Below the pieces are notes generated by a model. That model was not told the origin of the DNA and did not search any database. It was given only the letters and a program-made list of their open reading frames with translations. The position numbers and the translations under genes are program-made. Shown piece by piece: positions 22,830 through 35,470 of a stretch of 64,000 bases of DNA. Location: positions 1,674,001-1,738,000 of the forward strand of contig CM066047.1 of NCBI GenBank assembly GCA_033557465.1, given 5' to 3'. Source of the DNA: Ichthyophis bannanicus (Eukaryota > Chordata > Amphibia > Gymnophiona > Ichthyophiidae). Within the stretch, counting starts at the first letter, position 1, and the number at the start of each line of letters is the position of its first letter.

Positions 22830-23142
22830 TGTATAAGAGTTGTGGTTTGTGGGCTGTTTTTTGAAGGAGGCACATCGGCGACACCGGTACCAGTACATTC
22901 TGGCTACCATTATGACCTGGCACCTGAGCTTTGTCTGGCCCGGCACCAGTTTCCCCTACATGTGGCTAGTGCCAGGTGTTTGCTCTCCGTAAAGAGAACT
23001 AGGGGGGGACGTGCCTTGAGTATTCGTCCTCCCCCCGGCCGCGACGTGCTGCTCAGCTGCAGTAACCATCGCAGCCACAAAGCAGCCGAGAGCTCTGCAC
23101 AGCCCGGCCGGGGCCCTTCTCGGGCACATCTTCCCACACCCG
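22830..23142 (+). promoter_or_regulatory. CpG-rich segment upstream of host exon 1 (putative promoter/5' UTR)
   Basis: GC content and CpG count rise sharply compared with the flanks (for example CCCCCGGCCGCGACG near 23033, and CCCGGCCGGGGCCC near 23103). This is typical of a vertebrate CpG-island promoter. It sits between the tail of an L2-like LINE and the first exon. I see no clear TATA box. The start site cannot be fixed by reading. Confidence 0.5.
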
Positions 23143-23275
23143 ATGGATCTCAGGCTGCAAGCACGGCAGCTCTGCAGACGCGCAAGAGCTCGGCGTCGGG
23201 GATGCACCGCTGCAAGAATCGCCCTGGGGCTTGGCGTGATCTTGGGCTTGTTCCGTCCCGCAATGGCTCAGACTG
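23143..23275 (+). CDS. Host gene exon 1: signal peptide (possible KIAA1549/KIAA1549L family)
   Basis: ATG at 23143 opens 44 codons plus one base, then an exact GTAAGC donor at 23276. The peptide has an Arg-rich start, a hydrophobic core (about residues 26-37, IALGLGVILGLF) and a small-residue end AMAQT, so it looks like a cleavable signal peptide, probably cut after AMA. The split phase (one base, G) fits the acceptor at 50132/50133, where CT completes an Ala codon and leads into PELQQTN. A short secretory exon followed by a huge Ser/Thr-rich exon resembles KIAA1549-type membrane proteins. The family name is a guess; the exon itself is well supported. Confidence 0.6.
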
Positions 23276-23780
23276 GTAAGCATAGGATCACGTTCCCCGA
23301 GCCCATTCACTATCCGTAGGCAGGAGCACGGAGGACAGAGACAGCGTATTGGCTGCAATGATTTGGTTTTTTTAAAATTTTAAAACGTTTATAATGATTT
23401 TCTTTTTAATAACAGACGTAAGAGGTAGTGTGCATCTGTGTCAGAAATACTCTTCTCTGACGGCTGTATAGACTGTAAGGATAGCGAGATTGTTAATCCA
23501 ACGAATGGAAGCGTTGAAGGGTTAGTACTCGAATAATGCAGTTTCTGCCTTCGGAAGGTTGTCTGATGAAAGAAGGGCTGCATTGTTTCTGGAAGAACAC
23601 CGGCCGCACAGTTCCAGGAAACTGCACGATAATGGACTGATGCTTTATTGCACAGCGCCGCTAGAATGCTCTGTGGGAACTGATGCTGAACAGTATTTCT
23701 GAAGCCTGACCACAAAATGGTACCCATTCTGGAGGCCGAGATCCTACAGAATCGGTCCAAATATCTGCTGAAAATGCATA
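23276..23780. other. Start of intron 1, no other feature seen
   Basis: Non-repetitive sequence after the donor site with no open frame of note. From 23781 on the intron is mostly transposable elements as far as 50132. Confidence 0.5.
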
Positions 23781-26700
23781 TAAGAACATAAGAAATGCCA
23801 TACTGGGTCAGACCAAGGTCCACCAAGCCCAGTATCCTGTTTCCAACAGTGGCCAATCCAGATCACAAGTACCTGGTAGGTTAACAAAAGGCAAACAAAT
23901 TCACAATGCTGGTCCTGGGGTAAGCAGTATTTTTCCCAGGTCCTTTTTAATAATGGCTTATGGACCTTTCCTCCAGGTACTTGTCCAAACCTTTTTTTTA
24001 AACCCAGCTACACTAAAAGCTTTTACTACATCCTACTGTAACTAATTTCAGAGTTTGATTACGCGTTGTGTGAAAAAAATATTTTCTCTTATTAACTTTA
24101 AATGGGTTACATTTTAGCTTCATTGCTGTCCTCTAGTCTTTCTACTTTTTGATGGCGTAAACAATTGATCTATGTTAACTCATGTCACTCCACTCCATTA
24201 ATTTATCGATTTCTATCATATCTTCCCTCAGCTGTCTCTCTTCCAAGTTGAAGAGCCATATTATTTTAAGCCTTTCCTCAAAGGGCTATCCTTCTATCTC
24301 CTTTACCATTTTTGGTGGCTCTTCTCTATACCTTTTCTAATTCTGCTATATCCTTTTTAAGATGCGGAGACCAGAATTACACACAATATTCAAGGTGCGG
24401 TCGCACCATGCAACGATACAGAGGCATTATAATGTCCTTAGTTTTATTCTCCATTCCTTTCCTTATGATTCCTAGCATTCTGTTTGCTTTCTTAGCTGCC
24501 ACTGCACACTGGGTGGAGGGTTTCAACATATTATCCACGATGATGCATAAATCTTTTTCCTGGGTGGTGGTTTCTAAGCTGGTACCTTGCATCGTGTAAC
24601 CAAAGTTTGGGTTCTTCTTTCCTAGGTGCATAACTTTGCATTTGTTCACATTAAATTTCATCTGCCATTTGGACGCCCAGTTTTCCAATTTATCAGGTCC
24701 TCTTGCAATTTTTAATAATCCTCTTGGGTTTTAATAACTTTTAATAATTTTGTCTCATCTGCAAATTTTGATCACCTCACTCATTATTCTCATTTCCAGG
24801 TCATTTATGAAGATGTTAAAAAGCAGTTGGCCCAGCACAGATCCCTGCGGTACTCCTCTATTTACTATTTCCAATAAGAAAATTGGCCATTTAGCCCTAT
24901 TCTCTGCTTTCTATCTTTTAACCAGTTCCTGATCCATAATACTACAGTGCCTCCAATCTCATGACTTTTGAATTTTGCCAAGAGTCTCTCATGAAGGACC
25001 TTGTCAAAGGCTTTCTCAAAATCCAGATACACCATATCGACTGGCTCACCTTTTCTCTACCTGTTTACTCACACCTTCAAAAATAATATAACAGATTAGT
25101 AAGACAAGGCTTTCCTTGGCTAAATCCATGTTGGCTTTCTTCCATTAAACCATGACTTACCTACATGTTCAGTAATTTTATTCCATATAATGATTTCTAC
25201 CATTTTGCCCAGTACTGACAGACTCACACTGGTCTGTAGTTTCCCAGATCACCCCTGAAGCCCTTTTTAAAAATTGCAGTTACATTGGACACTAGCTATT
25301 CGCCAATCTTCAGGTATCAGATGATTTTAAAGATAGTTCACAGATTACTAATAGTAGGTCTGCAATCTCATATTTCAGTTCTTTCAACACTCTCAGATGT
25401 ATACCATCCAGTCCAGGTGATTTGCTACTCTTCAGTTTATCAATACATCTTCCTGGGTAATCAATACTACTTTCAATTCGTCTGATATACTGCATTACTT
25501 AGGTGTTACCCTGGACTCTGCTCTATCAATTCATGACCATTTATCATCCGTAATTCACTGTTCCTTCTGCTCCCTCCACCAGATCCGTGCCATCTGTCCT
25601 TTCCTCCCCACTCCCTCTCTGGTTACCCTTCTCTCCCTAGTTATGAGCAGAATCGATTACTGTAACATTGTCTTGACCAATCTCCCCCAGTATCAATTAT
25701 GAAGACTCCAACTGTTACAAAATACCGCAGCCCGTCTTGTCACTCATGCATCCCGTACTGACCATGTCACCCCTCTTCTTAGTCACCTCCACTGGCTCCT
25801 GTCACCTACCGTATCTGGTACAAGGTCTTATTTCTCATTCATTAAGCTAGCCACACTGGCTCCTCCCATTACCTCTCCAATCAGATACGTCTCCACACCC
25901 CCCACCACTCGCTTCGTCACATCCACATCAACCATATGTTTGTTCTCCGCAGAAATTCTGCTTTCTTTTTCCTCGGTCCCAAACTCTGGAACTTCCTCCA
26001 GACCTTAGGCTTAAGTCTCCTTCAACAGGTTCAGATCTCTTCTTAAGACTACTTCTGCTCTGCTTTTGATCTCTCTGTCCCTCCTGCACCCAGCTGATGA
26101 TCCTGTCTCTCTCTCCTCTCTGTGCCTCCTCTGTCCTTTTCACTTTGCTTTCTCTCTTCTTCCTCTATTTTCATCTCTCCTGTCATAACCATAGCATTCT
26201 TTTCCTTTTCTGGCAGTTTTTTTTTTTAATGTATTGTAAACCACTTTGATGTTTTACTATAAAGTGGTATATCAAGAACTGAATAAAGATAAAGATATAT
26301 CACTTTTGAATACGATTTCAGGCATGGGGGTAACTTCCCTGCATCATCTGCAGTAAAGACTGAAGCAAAGAATTTCTTCGGTCTCTCCGCTATGGCCTTG
26401 TCCTCACTTAGCGCCCCTTTTACCCCTCTATCATCCAATGGTCAACTGACTCTCATGAATTTTTTTGCTATGAATGTACTTGAAAAAGGTTTTATTATGC
26501 ATTTTTGCATCCACAACAAGCTTTTTGTCAAATTCTCTATCACCTTATCAATGCCTTGCATCTAACTTGCCAGTGCTTATGATGTTTCCAGTTTTCGTCA
26601 TTTGGCTCCTTTTTCCATTTCCTGAAAGATGCTTTTTTGGCTACAACATCCTCTTTGACCTCACCTTTAAACCATGCTGCACTTCCTTCCAATTTTCTTA

Positions 26701-27170
26701 GTGTGGAATACAGCTGGTCTGGGCTTCCAAGATAGTATTTTTAAACACCTATGCTCGATAGAAATCTTTTAACCTTTGCAGCTGCTCCTTTTAGTTTTTT
26801 CTTAACTATTTTCCTCATTTTATCATAGTCTGTTGAAAGTTAAAAGGTAGTACTGTGGTAGTTCCATTTATTAAATCAAATGCGATCATGCTATGATCAC
26901 TATTGCCAAGTGGCCCCAAAACTCTTATTTCTTGCACCAGATCTTTTGTTCCACTAAGGATTAGGTCCAAAATAGCTTCCTCTCTGGTCGGTCATGAACC
27001 AGTTGCTCCAAGAAGCAGTCATTTATTTCATCTAGAAACGTTATCTCCCTAGCATGTTCTGGCAGTCAATACCAGGATAATTGAAATTACCCATTATTAG
27101 TACTGTGTTGTAAATTTTGTTAGCTTCCCTGATTTCTTTAAGCATTTCATCGTCCTGCCATGACACTTAC
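23781..27170 (-). mobile_element. CR1 LINE copy C, old and 5' truncated
   Basis: It has the same 3' end as copies B and D (ATGCCATACTGGGTCAGACC near 23796). ORF2 homology runs backwards through the RT (KVMHLGKKNPN, the C-terminal block) to the endonuclease near 27150. Indels and stops are frequent, much more so than in copies B and D. An L2-like fragment is inserted at 25490-26293. No ORF1 is seen. Confidence 0.8.
25490..26293 (+). mobile_element. L2-like LINE 3' fragment inside CR1 C
   Basis: It is flanked by GATATA at 25484-25489 and 26294-26299. The translation shows the L2-like C-terminal order: LGVTLDSALSIHDH, LHQIRAICPFL, LVMSRIDYCN, LQNTAARLVTH and HVTPLLSHLHWL, then a 3' UTR with a GTATTGTAAACCACTTTGATG tail. 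It is frameshifted, and inserted into the opposite-strand CR1. Confidence 0.8.
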
Positions 27171-27222
27171 CCAGACAATAGGGGAGGTAAACCTGTCCTT
27201 GCAAGTTTTGTTCACTGTTCTG

Positions 27223-27870
27223 TGTACAATAAAATATATGTAGCAACCAAAAATCTTTGGCTTGCTTTACCAGCTCTGAAAATATGTAGCTAATTTGGAC
27301 AAATGGAGTTCAGCAACAGAGTCACAATATCTTTGTATAGCAGACTTACTTTGTCAGCATTACTGTGTCATCTGGACCTGGTGTATGACATGATCTTTGA
27401 GGTCCCAGGAATTCATAGTCAAACTACTACACATGGTGGAAATCATGAGGCTGCCTTTGGGTCCTGATCCCTTGATCCTTGTGTCTCCTTATCCTTCCCT
27501 ATTTCTGTCCTCTTTCTAACTTTGTCTTGTTTGTTATGATTAGATTGTAAGCTCTAACAAGTAGGGACTGCCTTTATCTGTGCTTCTGCAGCGCTGCATA
27601 CGCCTAGTAGTGCTTTATAAATGTTTAATAATAATTAAGATAAGTGGGATGATTTTACCTTTCACGCAGAAATAATCACTTTTTAAATACTAGTTTGAAG
27701 GCATGAGAGGTGGTGATGAGATGAAGCGTTAATGCTGGCACAGTAATTCTACTGTATAGAGATAACATGACTCTGTTGTTGAGCTCCATTTGCCCAAATT
27801 ACTTATATATTTTCAGAGCTGGTAACGCAAGTGAAAGAATTTTGGTTGCTACATATATTTCATTGTACAT
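27223..27870. repeat. Imperfect inverted repeat (about 140-bp arms) with an L2-like tail in the loop
   Basis: Positions 27223-27362 and 27727-27870 are inverted copies at roughly 80% identity by eye (shared AAATATATGTAGCAACCAAAA and ACCAGCTCTGAAAATAT). The loop includes an L2/SINE-like 3' end around 27530-27640 (TAGATTGTAAGCTC, GCGCTGCATACGCC). This could be an old foldback/MITE invaded by a retroposon, or an inverted duplication. Confidence 0.5.
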
Positions 27871-28082
27871 TTTATCTGTTTGTAGCACTATTCTGTGTGT
27901 AAGAACACAAACGTAATGGGGAATTCACACTTGAAGTGTTCGGGTTACTTCCTGAAAATACCATAAGGAGGTGGAGCATCTAGAAGTCTTTGCATTCTTG
28001 TCTGGGCAACAAATTAACTCTGTGCTTGTTACTGTGGGTTTAGTTACTCATTTGTTTAGCTGGATGGGTGATATCTCATCCA

Positions 28083-28300
28083 TAGAAACATGATGGCAGA
28101 AAAAGACCATATGGCCTATCCATTCTGCCCTTCCATATCAACTACTATAGTCCCTTTTTTCCCCTTTAGAGATCATCTGTTGGTTGTCTCATGCTTTCTG
28201 GAATTCAGATACTGCCCTGATCTCCAGCATCCAGGAATTAACTAGGGAAAGGCTTTTGTCTTACTACAGTAAATAGTAAATATCTATCAAGAGGTTTATA
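28083..28300 (-). mobile_element. Short CR1-like 3' fragment
   Basis: GAAACATGATGGCAGAAAAAG followed by ACC...GGCCTATCCATTCTGCCC is a CR1-type 3' signature seen widely in tetrapod genomes, here from a subfamily unlike copies A-E. The assignment rests on pattern memory only. Confidence 0.45.
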
Positions 28301-29767
28301 GAGCTGTCTTTAACTGGAGGTTGCCACATCCTTGACTTAGTAAATTCTGTTGGTGCAAGGCTTAGAACTTTATGAACGCTACACACTATTTGCATTAGAA
28401 AGTATTAGCACCAGCTGAAGCTGAATGAGAGGCTGGCAAGAAGACTAGGGATGGAGTGCTGTCCATGATCATACCTTATCTCAGCATCTCCTAGGTGCAC
28501 TGTAAACATTCAAGTTCAGTACAGGAATATCAGGAAGCCTACGTGAGCCTTCAGCTTAAGGTGCCTCTCTCCTCTCTGACATTTTGATAATTTAAATTTG
28601 ACAGTCATGAACATCCGACAGCCACCTCTCCCATAACATTCTTGTAGAAACGCATAATTGTTAGTATTGAGTTGTGCTTTATACGGATGTGCTCTACTCT
28701 CCTTGCAAGGAGAAGAACTGACTATCAGGCTCTATTGTGTTTGCTTTAATGCCGCTGCTGTGGTTTCTTGCCTTTCAAGCAGGATCATAGTGCAGTTCTT
28801 GGGAAGTGTATTTGTAGGATTCTGTGTAGGCTGAAAAAATGGATTCCTCTCTCCTGAATTACTACTGAAACGGCATGAGCTAAATTGATAAGATTGCTGA
28901 CAGCAGTGTATGGAGGCAGTAGACCTAATGTGAGCTTGCAGGTTGTGTACATGCATACAGTCAAGCCCTTACCACTTTCTGTAAAATACAAACACAGTCA
29001 ATGAACAAAGGATCTTGAGGAATGAAGAAGATCTGAATATGGAGGAGGAGTTAACATAAATGAAAAGGAGAATGGACAGGACATATGACCTGTAAATTCA
29101 AGTATTCTCACTACTCTGTTATCATACACCACACTTGCTGCCAAGTGAAATAAAACTCTCACAGTTCCTCATTTCCATTCCTTTAAATCCATTGGGATAA
29201 AAAGATGTTAGCATTGCTCTTCATTCTCCTTGCTTACCTGAAAGGAAAAGAATTAATATACACATACAGCTGTCACATACTATATGATTTGTACACTATC
29301 ACATACGTACAATATTCACTGTTAGTAAATTAAACTCCATAAGCTTTGTTCTTTTTTTGCATTTGGTAGAGGAACAATTGCACACAAATTGACAAGAGCA
29401 CTTAACAAAAGTGTACAAATGCTGAATGCACACGTCTTCCTTCTCGTCATGATCAAGGATTCTCCCTCTTACTCGTACACCAGTAGGCTGTATCCCAGAC
29501 TAGGATACACATTTCTCTTTTCACTATAAATAAAAAGACCTGTTTACTCCCAACACAGGAGCTAGAAAGTAAAATTAAACGCAGAGCTACGCATGTGCTC
29601 TAGCTGTGGATAACATAGCAGTAACCTGGAAATAAAAAATTGTTAGGATAGCAGTTACACCGTAAACCAAATGTTTTACAGCAGTACTACTTTTCTTTTT
29701 TAATACGTTTTTCTACTAGTTATGAAACATTATTTCTCCCTTGACTCACATTTAACAAATTATTGAA
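28301..29767. other. Intronic sequence without recognised features
   Basis: AT-rich, with no long frame, no inverted or tandem repeat and no LINE or SINE signature that I can recognise. Confidence 0.5.
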
Positions 29768-32245
29768 CATATTTTATTTATTTATTTAACTGTATTTATA
29801 TCCCGCTTTTCACCGGGTCAAAGCGGTGTTACATATAGGGTGGGGAGAATTAAGTATCAGGGTGGGACCATCACCAGGTAGGCAACATTGATGATTTCAA
29901 CATAAGACAGACTTTAGACATGGACAGTACAGAGCAGTTGTTGTTCAGGGGTACAAGATGAGGGAGTTCAGGAGTTGGTGCGTTTTTTGGTGGGGGTTGT
30001 CTTGAAGTATTCTTGGAACAGGATGGTTTTTAGCTGTTTTCTGAATGACGGTAGATCGTTATTGTTTCTGAGGTGGCTCGGTAGTGAGTTCCATAAGGAA
30101 GGTGCATAAAGTTCAAATGCTCGGTTGCATGTCCGTTGAGAGAATTTGGTTCTTTTGTGGGGGACTGTGAGGTAGTTGCTGGAGGCTTGTCTAGTTGCTT
30201 TGCCGTGGGTTGGACGGGTTAGGGTGCGAAGTTGGGTATTCTGTGCTTGATGGATGGCTTTGTGGGTGAGTAGGATGGATTTGTACTTAGTTCTTGCTTC
30301 TAAGGGAAGTATGTGTAGGTCTCTTAGAATTGGAGTGATGTGGTCACTTTTCTTTGCTTTCTGGATGATTCTTGCTGTGGTGCTCAGTGCAGTTCGGAGG
30401 GGGTTGGTCTGTGTGGCTGGTAGTCCATGGTAGATTATGTTGCAGTAATCCAGATGTGGGAGTGTCATAGCTTGCATCGCCGTCCTGAAGTCTTGAGGTT
30501 CGAGGAGGGGTCTGAGCTGTTGTATTGTTTTCCCTTTATGGAATATATTTCCTGAGGTTTTGGTAATTTGTTGCTTGAGGGTAAGAGCTTGGTCAATGAT
30601 AATGCCTAGATATCTTATTTGTGGCTGTATTTGAATGCTTGTGGGTCCTATGTTGAGGTGTGTGGGTGATGTGAAGTCTGGGTCTTTTGTTACTATGAGG
30701 GCTTCAGTTTTCTTTATGTTTATGGATAGGTTGTTCTCTTGTAGCCAGTGTGTCACTTCGGAGAAGCATGCTGAAAAATGAGTATTTGTTGGGCTTGTGG
30801 TTGTAATTAGGGCATAGAGCATGATATCGTCAGCATATATATGGAAGTTGATGTTGTGGGTACGTATGACTGAACAGAGTGGTTGTAGGTAGATGTTGAA
30901 GAGCATGGCTGAGAGCGTGGATCCTTGGGGTACTCCTTGGTGTTGCTGGAAAGGGGGTGAGGTCGAGGTGCTAGTACGGATCAGTTGTTGTCTGTTGGTT
31001 AGGTAGGATTGAAACCATTGGAGTACGGTGTCTTTAATCCCAATTGACTGCAATCTTCTTAAGAGGATGTTGTGGGAGATGGTGTCGAAGGCTGCGGAGA
31101 TGTCGAGGAAGATCATGGCATATCCAGAGTGTTTTTCTTGGGTTCCTATGGTGAGGGTGTTCATCAGTGTGGTCATGAGGGTCTCGACTCCATGTAGTGG
31201 GCGGAAGCCGTGCTGTTGTGGGTCCAGTATGTTGATGTCTAGGTGTTCTTGAAGCTGCTGCTGAACTATCTTTTCGATTATCTTGGTGGTAAATGGTAGG
31301 CTTGCTATCGGTCTGTAGGATGCAGGGTCTAGGGGATCCAGGTTTTGTTTTTTTAAGGATGGACGAATAATTGTAGTTTTAAGGATGTCTGGTATGCGGC
31401 CTTGGGAGAAGGATTCGTTGACAATATGGGTTAGTGGTGTGCTCAGGTCTTCTTTGGATTTGTTTATCCAGTCGGTGGGGCAGGGGTCAAGCGGAGAGGT
31501 GGTGGTGTTTAGCCGGGAGATGGTGGATGATATTTCTTCTGCAGTGGTTTCCTTGAAGGTAGTCCAGTCATTGTGTATGTTGGGGTGGTAGTTTGTTGTA
31601 GTTGTCTCAGAGTTCAGATATGGGTTTTGTGGTTGTTGGAGCTGTTTGTATTGTCAGGCCAGTATCTCTGGTGGGATCTTCGGTAGTTGGTCAGAGTTAT
31701 TGGGTGCTTTTGTCAATTGTTTGACAATCTGAAAGAGTTCATGAGGTTTATTTTTGGATGCGTTTATGATTTTCGTGTGGTAGGTTTTCTTTGCTTTGTC
31801 GGTCTCAGAGTGGTATGCTTTGAGTTCATATAAGTATTTCGTTTTGTCGCTGTCATTTTTTGTTTTTCTCCATTTTCTTTCTGTTCTTCTGAGTTTTGTT
31901 TTTAGTTTGCGGAGGGTGGGAGTGAACCATCTGGCTTTTTTGGAAGGATGCCTTGTGGTGGTTTTGTTTGCTGGTGCTTTGGACGCAGTGGAGATCGTGG
32001 TATTCCAGTTGAGAATTAGGTCATCAATGTTATTGGAGTTTGTTTGTAGTTTGGGCATAGTTTGTGCTAAGAAGTCGTCTTTGTTGAATGTTTTAAATCT
32101 TCTAGCGTGATGTGCGTCTTCCTTGTTGGTTATAGGTTGGTAGGTGTGGGATATGGCAATGAGGTAGTGGTCGGACCAAGGTACAGGTGAGATCCGCAGG
32201 TTCTTGTATGAGGAGGCAGTTAGGGAGTTCTTAGTTTTTAGTTTA
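29768..32245 (-). mobile_element. L2-like LINE copy F, 5' truncated
   Basis: On the reverse strand it runs from the end of the endonuclease domain (PWSDHYLIAI near 32170) through the RT to a 3' tail with the GGTCAAAGCGG and (TTTA)n signature at 29768-29830. About 2.5 kb is present. It inserted in the host intron. The 5' end near 32245 is set by loss of protein similarity. Confidence 0.75.
29968..32058 (-). pseudogene. L2-like reverse transcriptase, nearly open
   Basis: 32058-31654 encodes the linker between endonuclease and RT. A single TGA then separates it from a long open RT part that continues to 29968. RT blocks visible are SYRPIASLPFTTKIIEK, HGFRPLHGVETLM, IFLDISAAFDTISH, GVPQGSTLSAMLFNIYL and IYADDIMLY (catalytic YADD). 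The C-terminus has LEPQDFRTAMQAMTLPHLDYCN and FRKQLKTILF. With only one visible stop it is fairly young, but it lacks most of the endonuclease and so is not autonomous. Confidence 0.8.
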
Positions 32246-32970
32246 CTCTATCAGCATAGAGTAATGACAAGTCCATGATCCTCCTTCATGAGGGCTGGCC
32301 CCCAGAGGTGGCTCAAGGTGTTGGTGTTCTGGTAGACTTTATTCCCTTCCTGGTTGTCGGAATCTGTTGCTGAGCTTTGAATGCCCTGCTCTTTGTTGGG
32401 GTCCTCTTTGGCGACCGCCTAGTTTGTCTAATGGCCAGGCGGTGTTCTTTTCTTCTAATCCTCTTGACATGTCCAGCTCATCTTGTTGATGGTAGCCATT
32501 CTCAATGAGACATAGTAACAGTCCATTTTTTTCATGGTGCCTTTCCCCAAGGTCTTTGTCCTGTAAAAGAACACAAATGCACAACAGCGAGAATACAAAG
32601 TCTCTGTTAAGGTGACTGGAATTTGTCTGGATGGGAACAGTTTTATCAGCTTCTTAGGTACAGTCCCTGCTAGCTGGTCTTCATCATCCAATTGAGGCAG
32701 AAAAACAGTATTATCAGAATCAACATTGGATGGAGCTGTCGCTGCCTCGGCAACATCAGTGCTGAATTCAGAGGTAATCTCTGCCATCAGTATAACTGGT
32801 AGTGAGGCATAAGCAGCTGTTGCTTCTGTATCCTCTGCAGAGTCAGAGGATGAGGGTATAGTCCCATGACCAATGGCTTTGGATTATGCGCACACATTCG
32901 AAATACAAAAGAATCAAATAAAACAAGACCAATTAATAAAGGAAATAGTATAAATTCTGCAGGAACAAGC
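32246..32970. other. Unclassified sequence between L2-like copy F and the DIRS element
   Basis: Reverse-strand frames of 110 and 66 codons (32787-32455, 32987-32787) are present but show no motif I know. It may be old transposon sequence. No call made. Confidence 0.3.
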
Positions 32971-33206
32971 AGGAAGTCAGTCCTCACATATGGGTGATGT
33001 TGGCGCTGACGGAGCCTTCGTGCGGAGCAATTCCCCAGCTTTCAAAGAAAGCCTTTGGGATTGCATCGCGCATGCGCAGTCCCCTTCCCGCCCAAGGGTG
33101 CCATCTTGCTCAGTCTTCTTTTTTCCGCAGAGCCCAACGGACATGGTCTTTTTATTTTTCACTGGCAGCCCGGTCATTTGACCTCGCAGGGGCCCTTTTT
33201 CCCCCG

Positions 33207-35282
33207 ATGGCTGCCAGCGGGTTTAAAAAGTGTGATCGGTGTAAGAAGTTGATGTCTCTCACCGACACACACGACTGCTGCCTCCGATGCCTCGGCCCTG
33301 ACCATGACCCGGTGGTCTGTGGGCCGTGTGGTAAGATGTCTTCAAAATCTTTGAAGAGCAGGCAGCATCAGCGTGACAGGATTTTTCCTGAGTCCGCATC
33401 CACCTGGGAATCGGAGCCCGAGCACTGTGGTGGGTCTTCTGAGCGGGGGTCTCCCTCCAGGGAACACCGGAGGAAGAAGAAACTCGTGAGGGCGGCGGTG
33501 CTGGATGCCTCTGATCGGCTTGGGCCCTCGGGTTCCAGGCCGCGGAGCCCGGACCACCGCCCCGGGTCCTCGGAGTTGGAGCAGCCGGCTAAACAACCTC
33601 GCAAGGAGCCGGAGCTGTTGGACAAGGTAACTCCTGTTGTCCTCGTGGACTCTCCTCCGAGAGAGCCGGCGTCAGGCACGACAACATCGGGACCTGAGAC
33701 GGGAGCTGCGGAGCCTTCTGAACTCAGTCTCAGGTTGGCAGCCCTGGAGAGCAGCATGGCTGCCTTCATGGAGCAGCAGCGGGCGCTGATGGCCGGTCTC
33801 GCCGGTCCATCCACCCCAACCACCGGGACTTCGACGTCAAAGTCGACACCGGAGGCCGAGCCGATCCTCGAGTCGATCAGGTCTCGAGTCGATCCTCGGC
33901 CAAGGTCCCCCTCGACCTCCCGTTTGAGACTGAGTTCGTTGACGCCTGTGCCCTCGGCATTGGGGCAGTCGGGCTCGAGGCCAGAGCCCACCGAGTCCTC
34001 CTCGGAGGACTCGGTGTGGGGGACAGAGGAGGAAGACTCCCTAGACACCTACCGAATCCGGTGTATCCCATCGGACTCTCTGGGTTCGAAGCCTCGGAAT
34101 AGGTCCCCTCCGTGGGATGCTCAGTTCTCGGACTTCTTCAGGGACATGGCCAAGGCTTTGGCATTCCCTGCGGACGCCAAGGAGGAGCCTCGAGCCGAGG
34201 AGCTCGATGCCCTCCAGTATGACTCTCCCCCGAAGGAGACCCTTACTGTACCAGTGCCTCCGATGTTGGAACAGCTGATGCTCCGCATGTGGGAGTCCCC
34301 GGCCTCGATGCCGGTGCTCAGCAAGCGGGTCGATTCCATCTATCGAGTCCACAAGAGTCCTGGGTTCCAGAAAGCACAATTTAGAAAAGCACTAAAGCAC
34401 CACCTTTTTCTCCTGCACTATGCCCAAGCTAACAACACATCCCTACCTGAAAAAAAACACACAACCCAATTCACATCCCTATACATAGCTCACAAGTAAA
34501 CCTTTGTTACCATAGCCGCGCAGCGACTTCACGCCGACACTGTATATAGCCTGTATATAGCTTGCATATAACTTGTATTTACCTCCCCATGGTTATTAAC
34601 CCAAGTTATATTTCCTGTTCAATGTAAGTGCAAAGCAGGCTCTTCCTGCTCTCCACAAAATGTTATCTGTAAACCGCACTGATTGTAAAGAGTGCGGTAT
34701 ATAAAAGCATTAAATGAATAAATAAATAAATAAAATAAAAATAAAGCACAGCTGCTGCACAACTCCATGGTTGTGGAATCGACCATGCAATGGCTGAAAA
34801 GCCAAAAGACGCACTCCTCGGTGCCTCCCGGTCGGGAGGCCCGGAACCTGGACACCCTCGGCAGAAAGTACTACCAGGGCTCCATGCTGTTATGCCGTGT
34901 CCAAACTTAACAGCTATACATGGGCATGTACTTGCGGGACCTGGCAAAGGAGGTTGACGGGTTCTCAGCTGGCCTATCCGAGGAACCCTTGCAGCGCTTC
35001 AAAGCCATGTCCACGGGGATCCGAGAGTGCTCAAAGTTCATGTCAGCTTACGACGGCTTCGAGGCTTTGGCCCGAATAGCTGCGGCCGGCATTGGTGCAC
35101 GCCGTCAGGCCTGGCTCATGTCATCGGACCTGGAGCCATGGGATCAGGACAAGTTGGTCGATGTCCCGTGCCGAGGAGACAATCTCTTTGGCAAACCCAT
35201 GACTGAGAAAGCTGCAGAAATCGAGTCCAAGTACTTGACCTGGACAAGGTTGTCGACGAAGACATCTGCACCTTCTCATTAG
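33207..35282 (+). pseudogene. DIRS gag-like protein, interrupted
   Basis: The start chosen is ATG 33207 (MAASGFKKCDRC). An N-terminal C-x2-C...H-x2-C-x2-C-x4-H array (CDRCKK, TDTHDCCLRC, GPDHDP) is followed by a long Ser/Pro/Glu-rich region and a helical C-terminal part (MGMYLRDLAKEVDGF and FKAMSTGIRECSKFM after 34920). The frame is the same on both sides of the L2-like insertion at 34379-34742, but a TAA follows near 34910, so it was decaying apart from the insertion. Upstream in-frame codons to 32994 are probably leader. Confidence 0.7.
34379..34742 (+). mobile_element. L2-like LINE 3' end inserted in DIRS gag
   Basis: It is flanked by AAAGCACA at 34371-34378 and 34743-34750 (8 bp, perfect). 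It begins with the L2-like C-terminal motif FRKALKHHLFLLHY, then a 3' UTR with GTAAACCGCACTGATTG and GTGCGGTATATAAAAG, and an (AAAT)n tail. This is a typical severely 5'-truncated LINE insertion. Confidence 0.85.
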
Positions 35283-35470
35283 AAGAAGGCCTCGGGGGAA
35301 AAAGCCCTTTTTCCTGAGGAAGGGGTACGGCTTACAGAAACTACCCCACTTACCAGGCCACCCCAGCTCCCCATGCAGGGGCAGTAGGCCAGAGGACAGG
35401 GGCATGGCCCACAAGCCAAAGACCCCCAAGCCTCCAGCTCCGGCTCCTACCCAGCCGGGAGGGGTTTTTT

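Larger units (their letters stand above)
32971..35470 (+). mobile_element. DIRS-type retrotransposon, 5' part with gag
   Basis: A GC-rich leader with CATGCGCAG (near 33070) is followed by a gag-like ORF with the Cys/His pattern common to vertebrate DIRS elements. An L2-like 3' end is inserted at 34379-34742. The element stops at 35470, where a CR1 3' fragment begins, so the RT, RNase H and tyrosine recombinase are absent. Confidence 0.7.

Noticed and set aside
22842..23279. A 145-codon + strand ORF
   Set aside because: It covers CpG-rich promoter sequence. The frame starting at 23143 gives a far better signal peptide and ends in phase at a GT donor.
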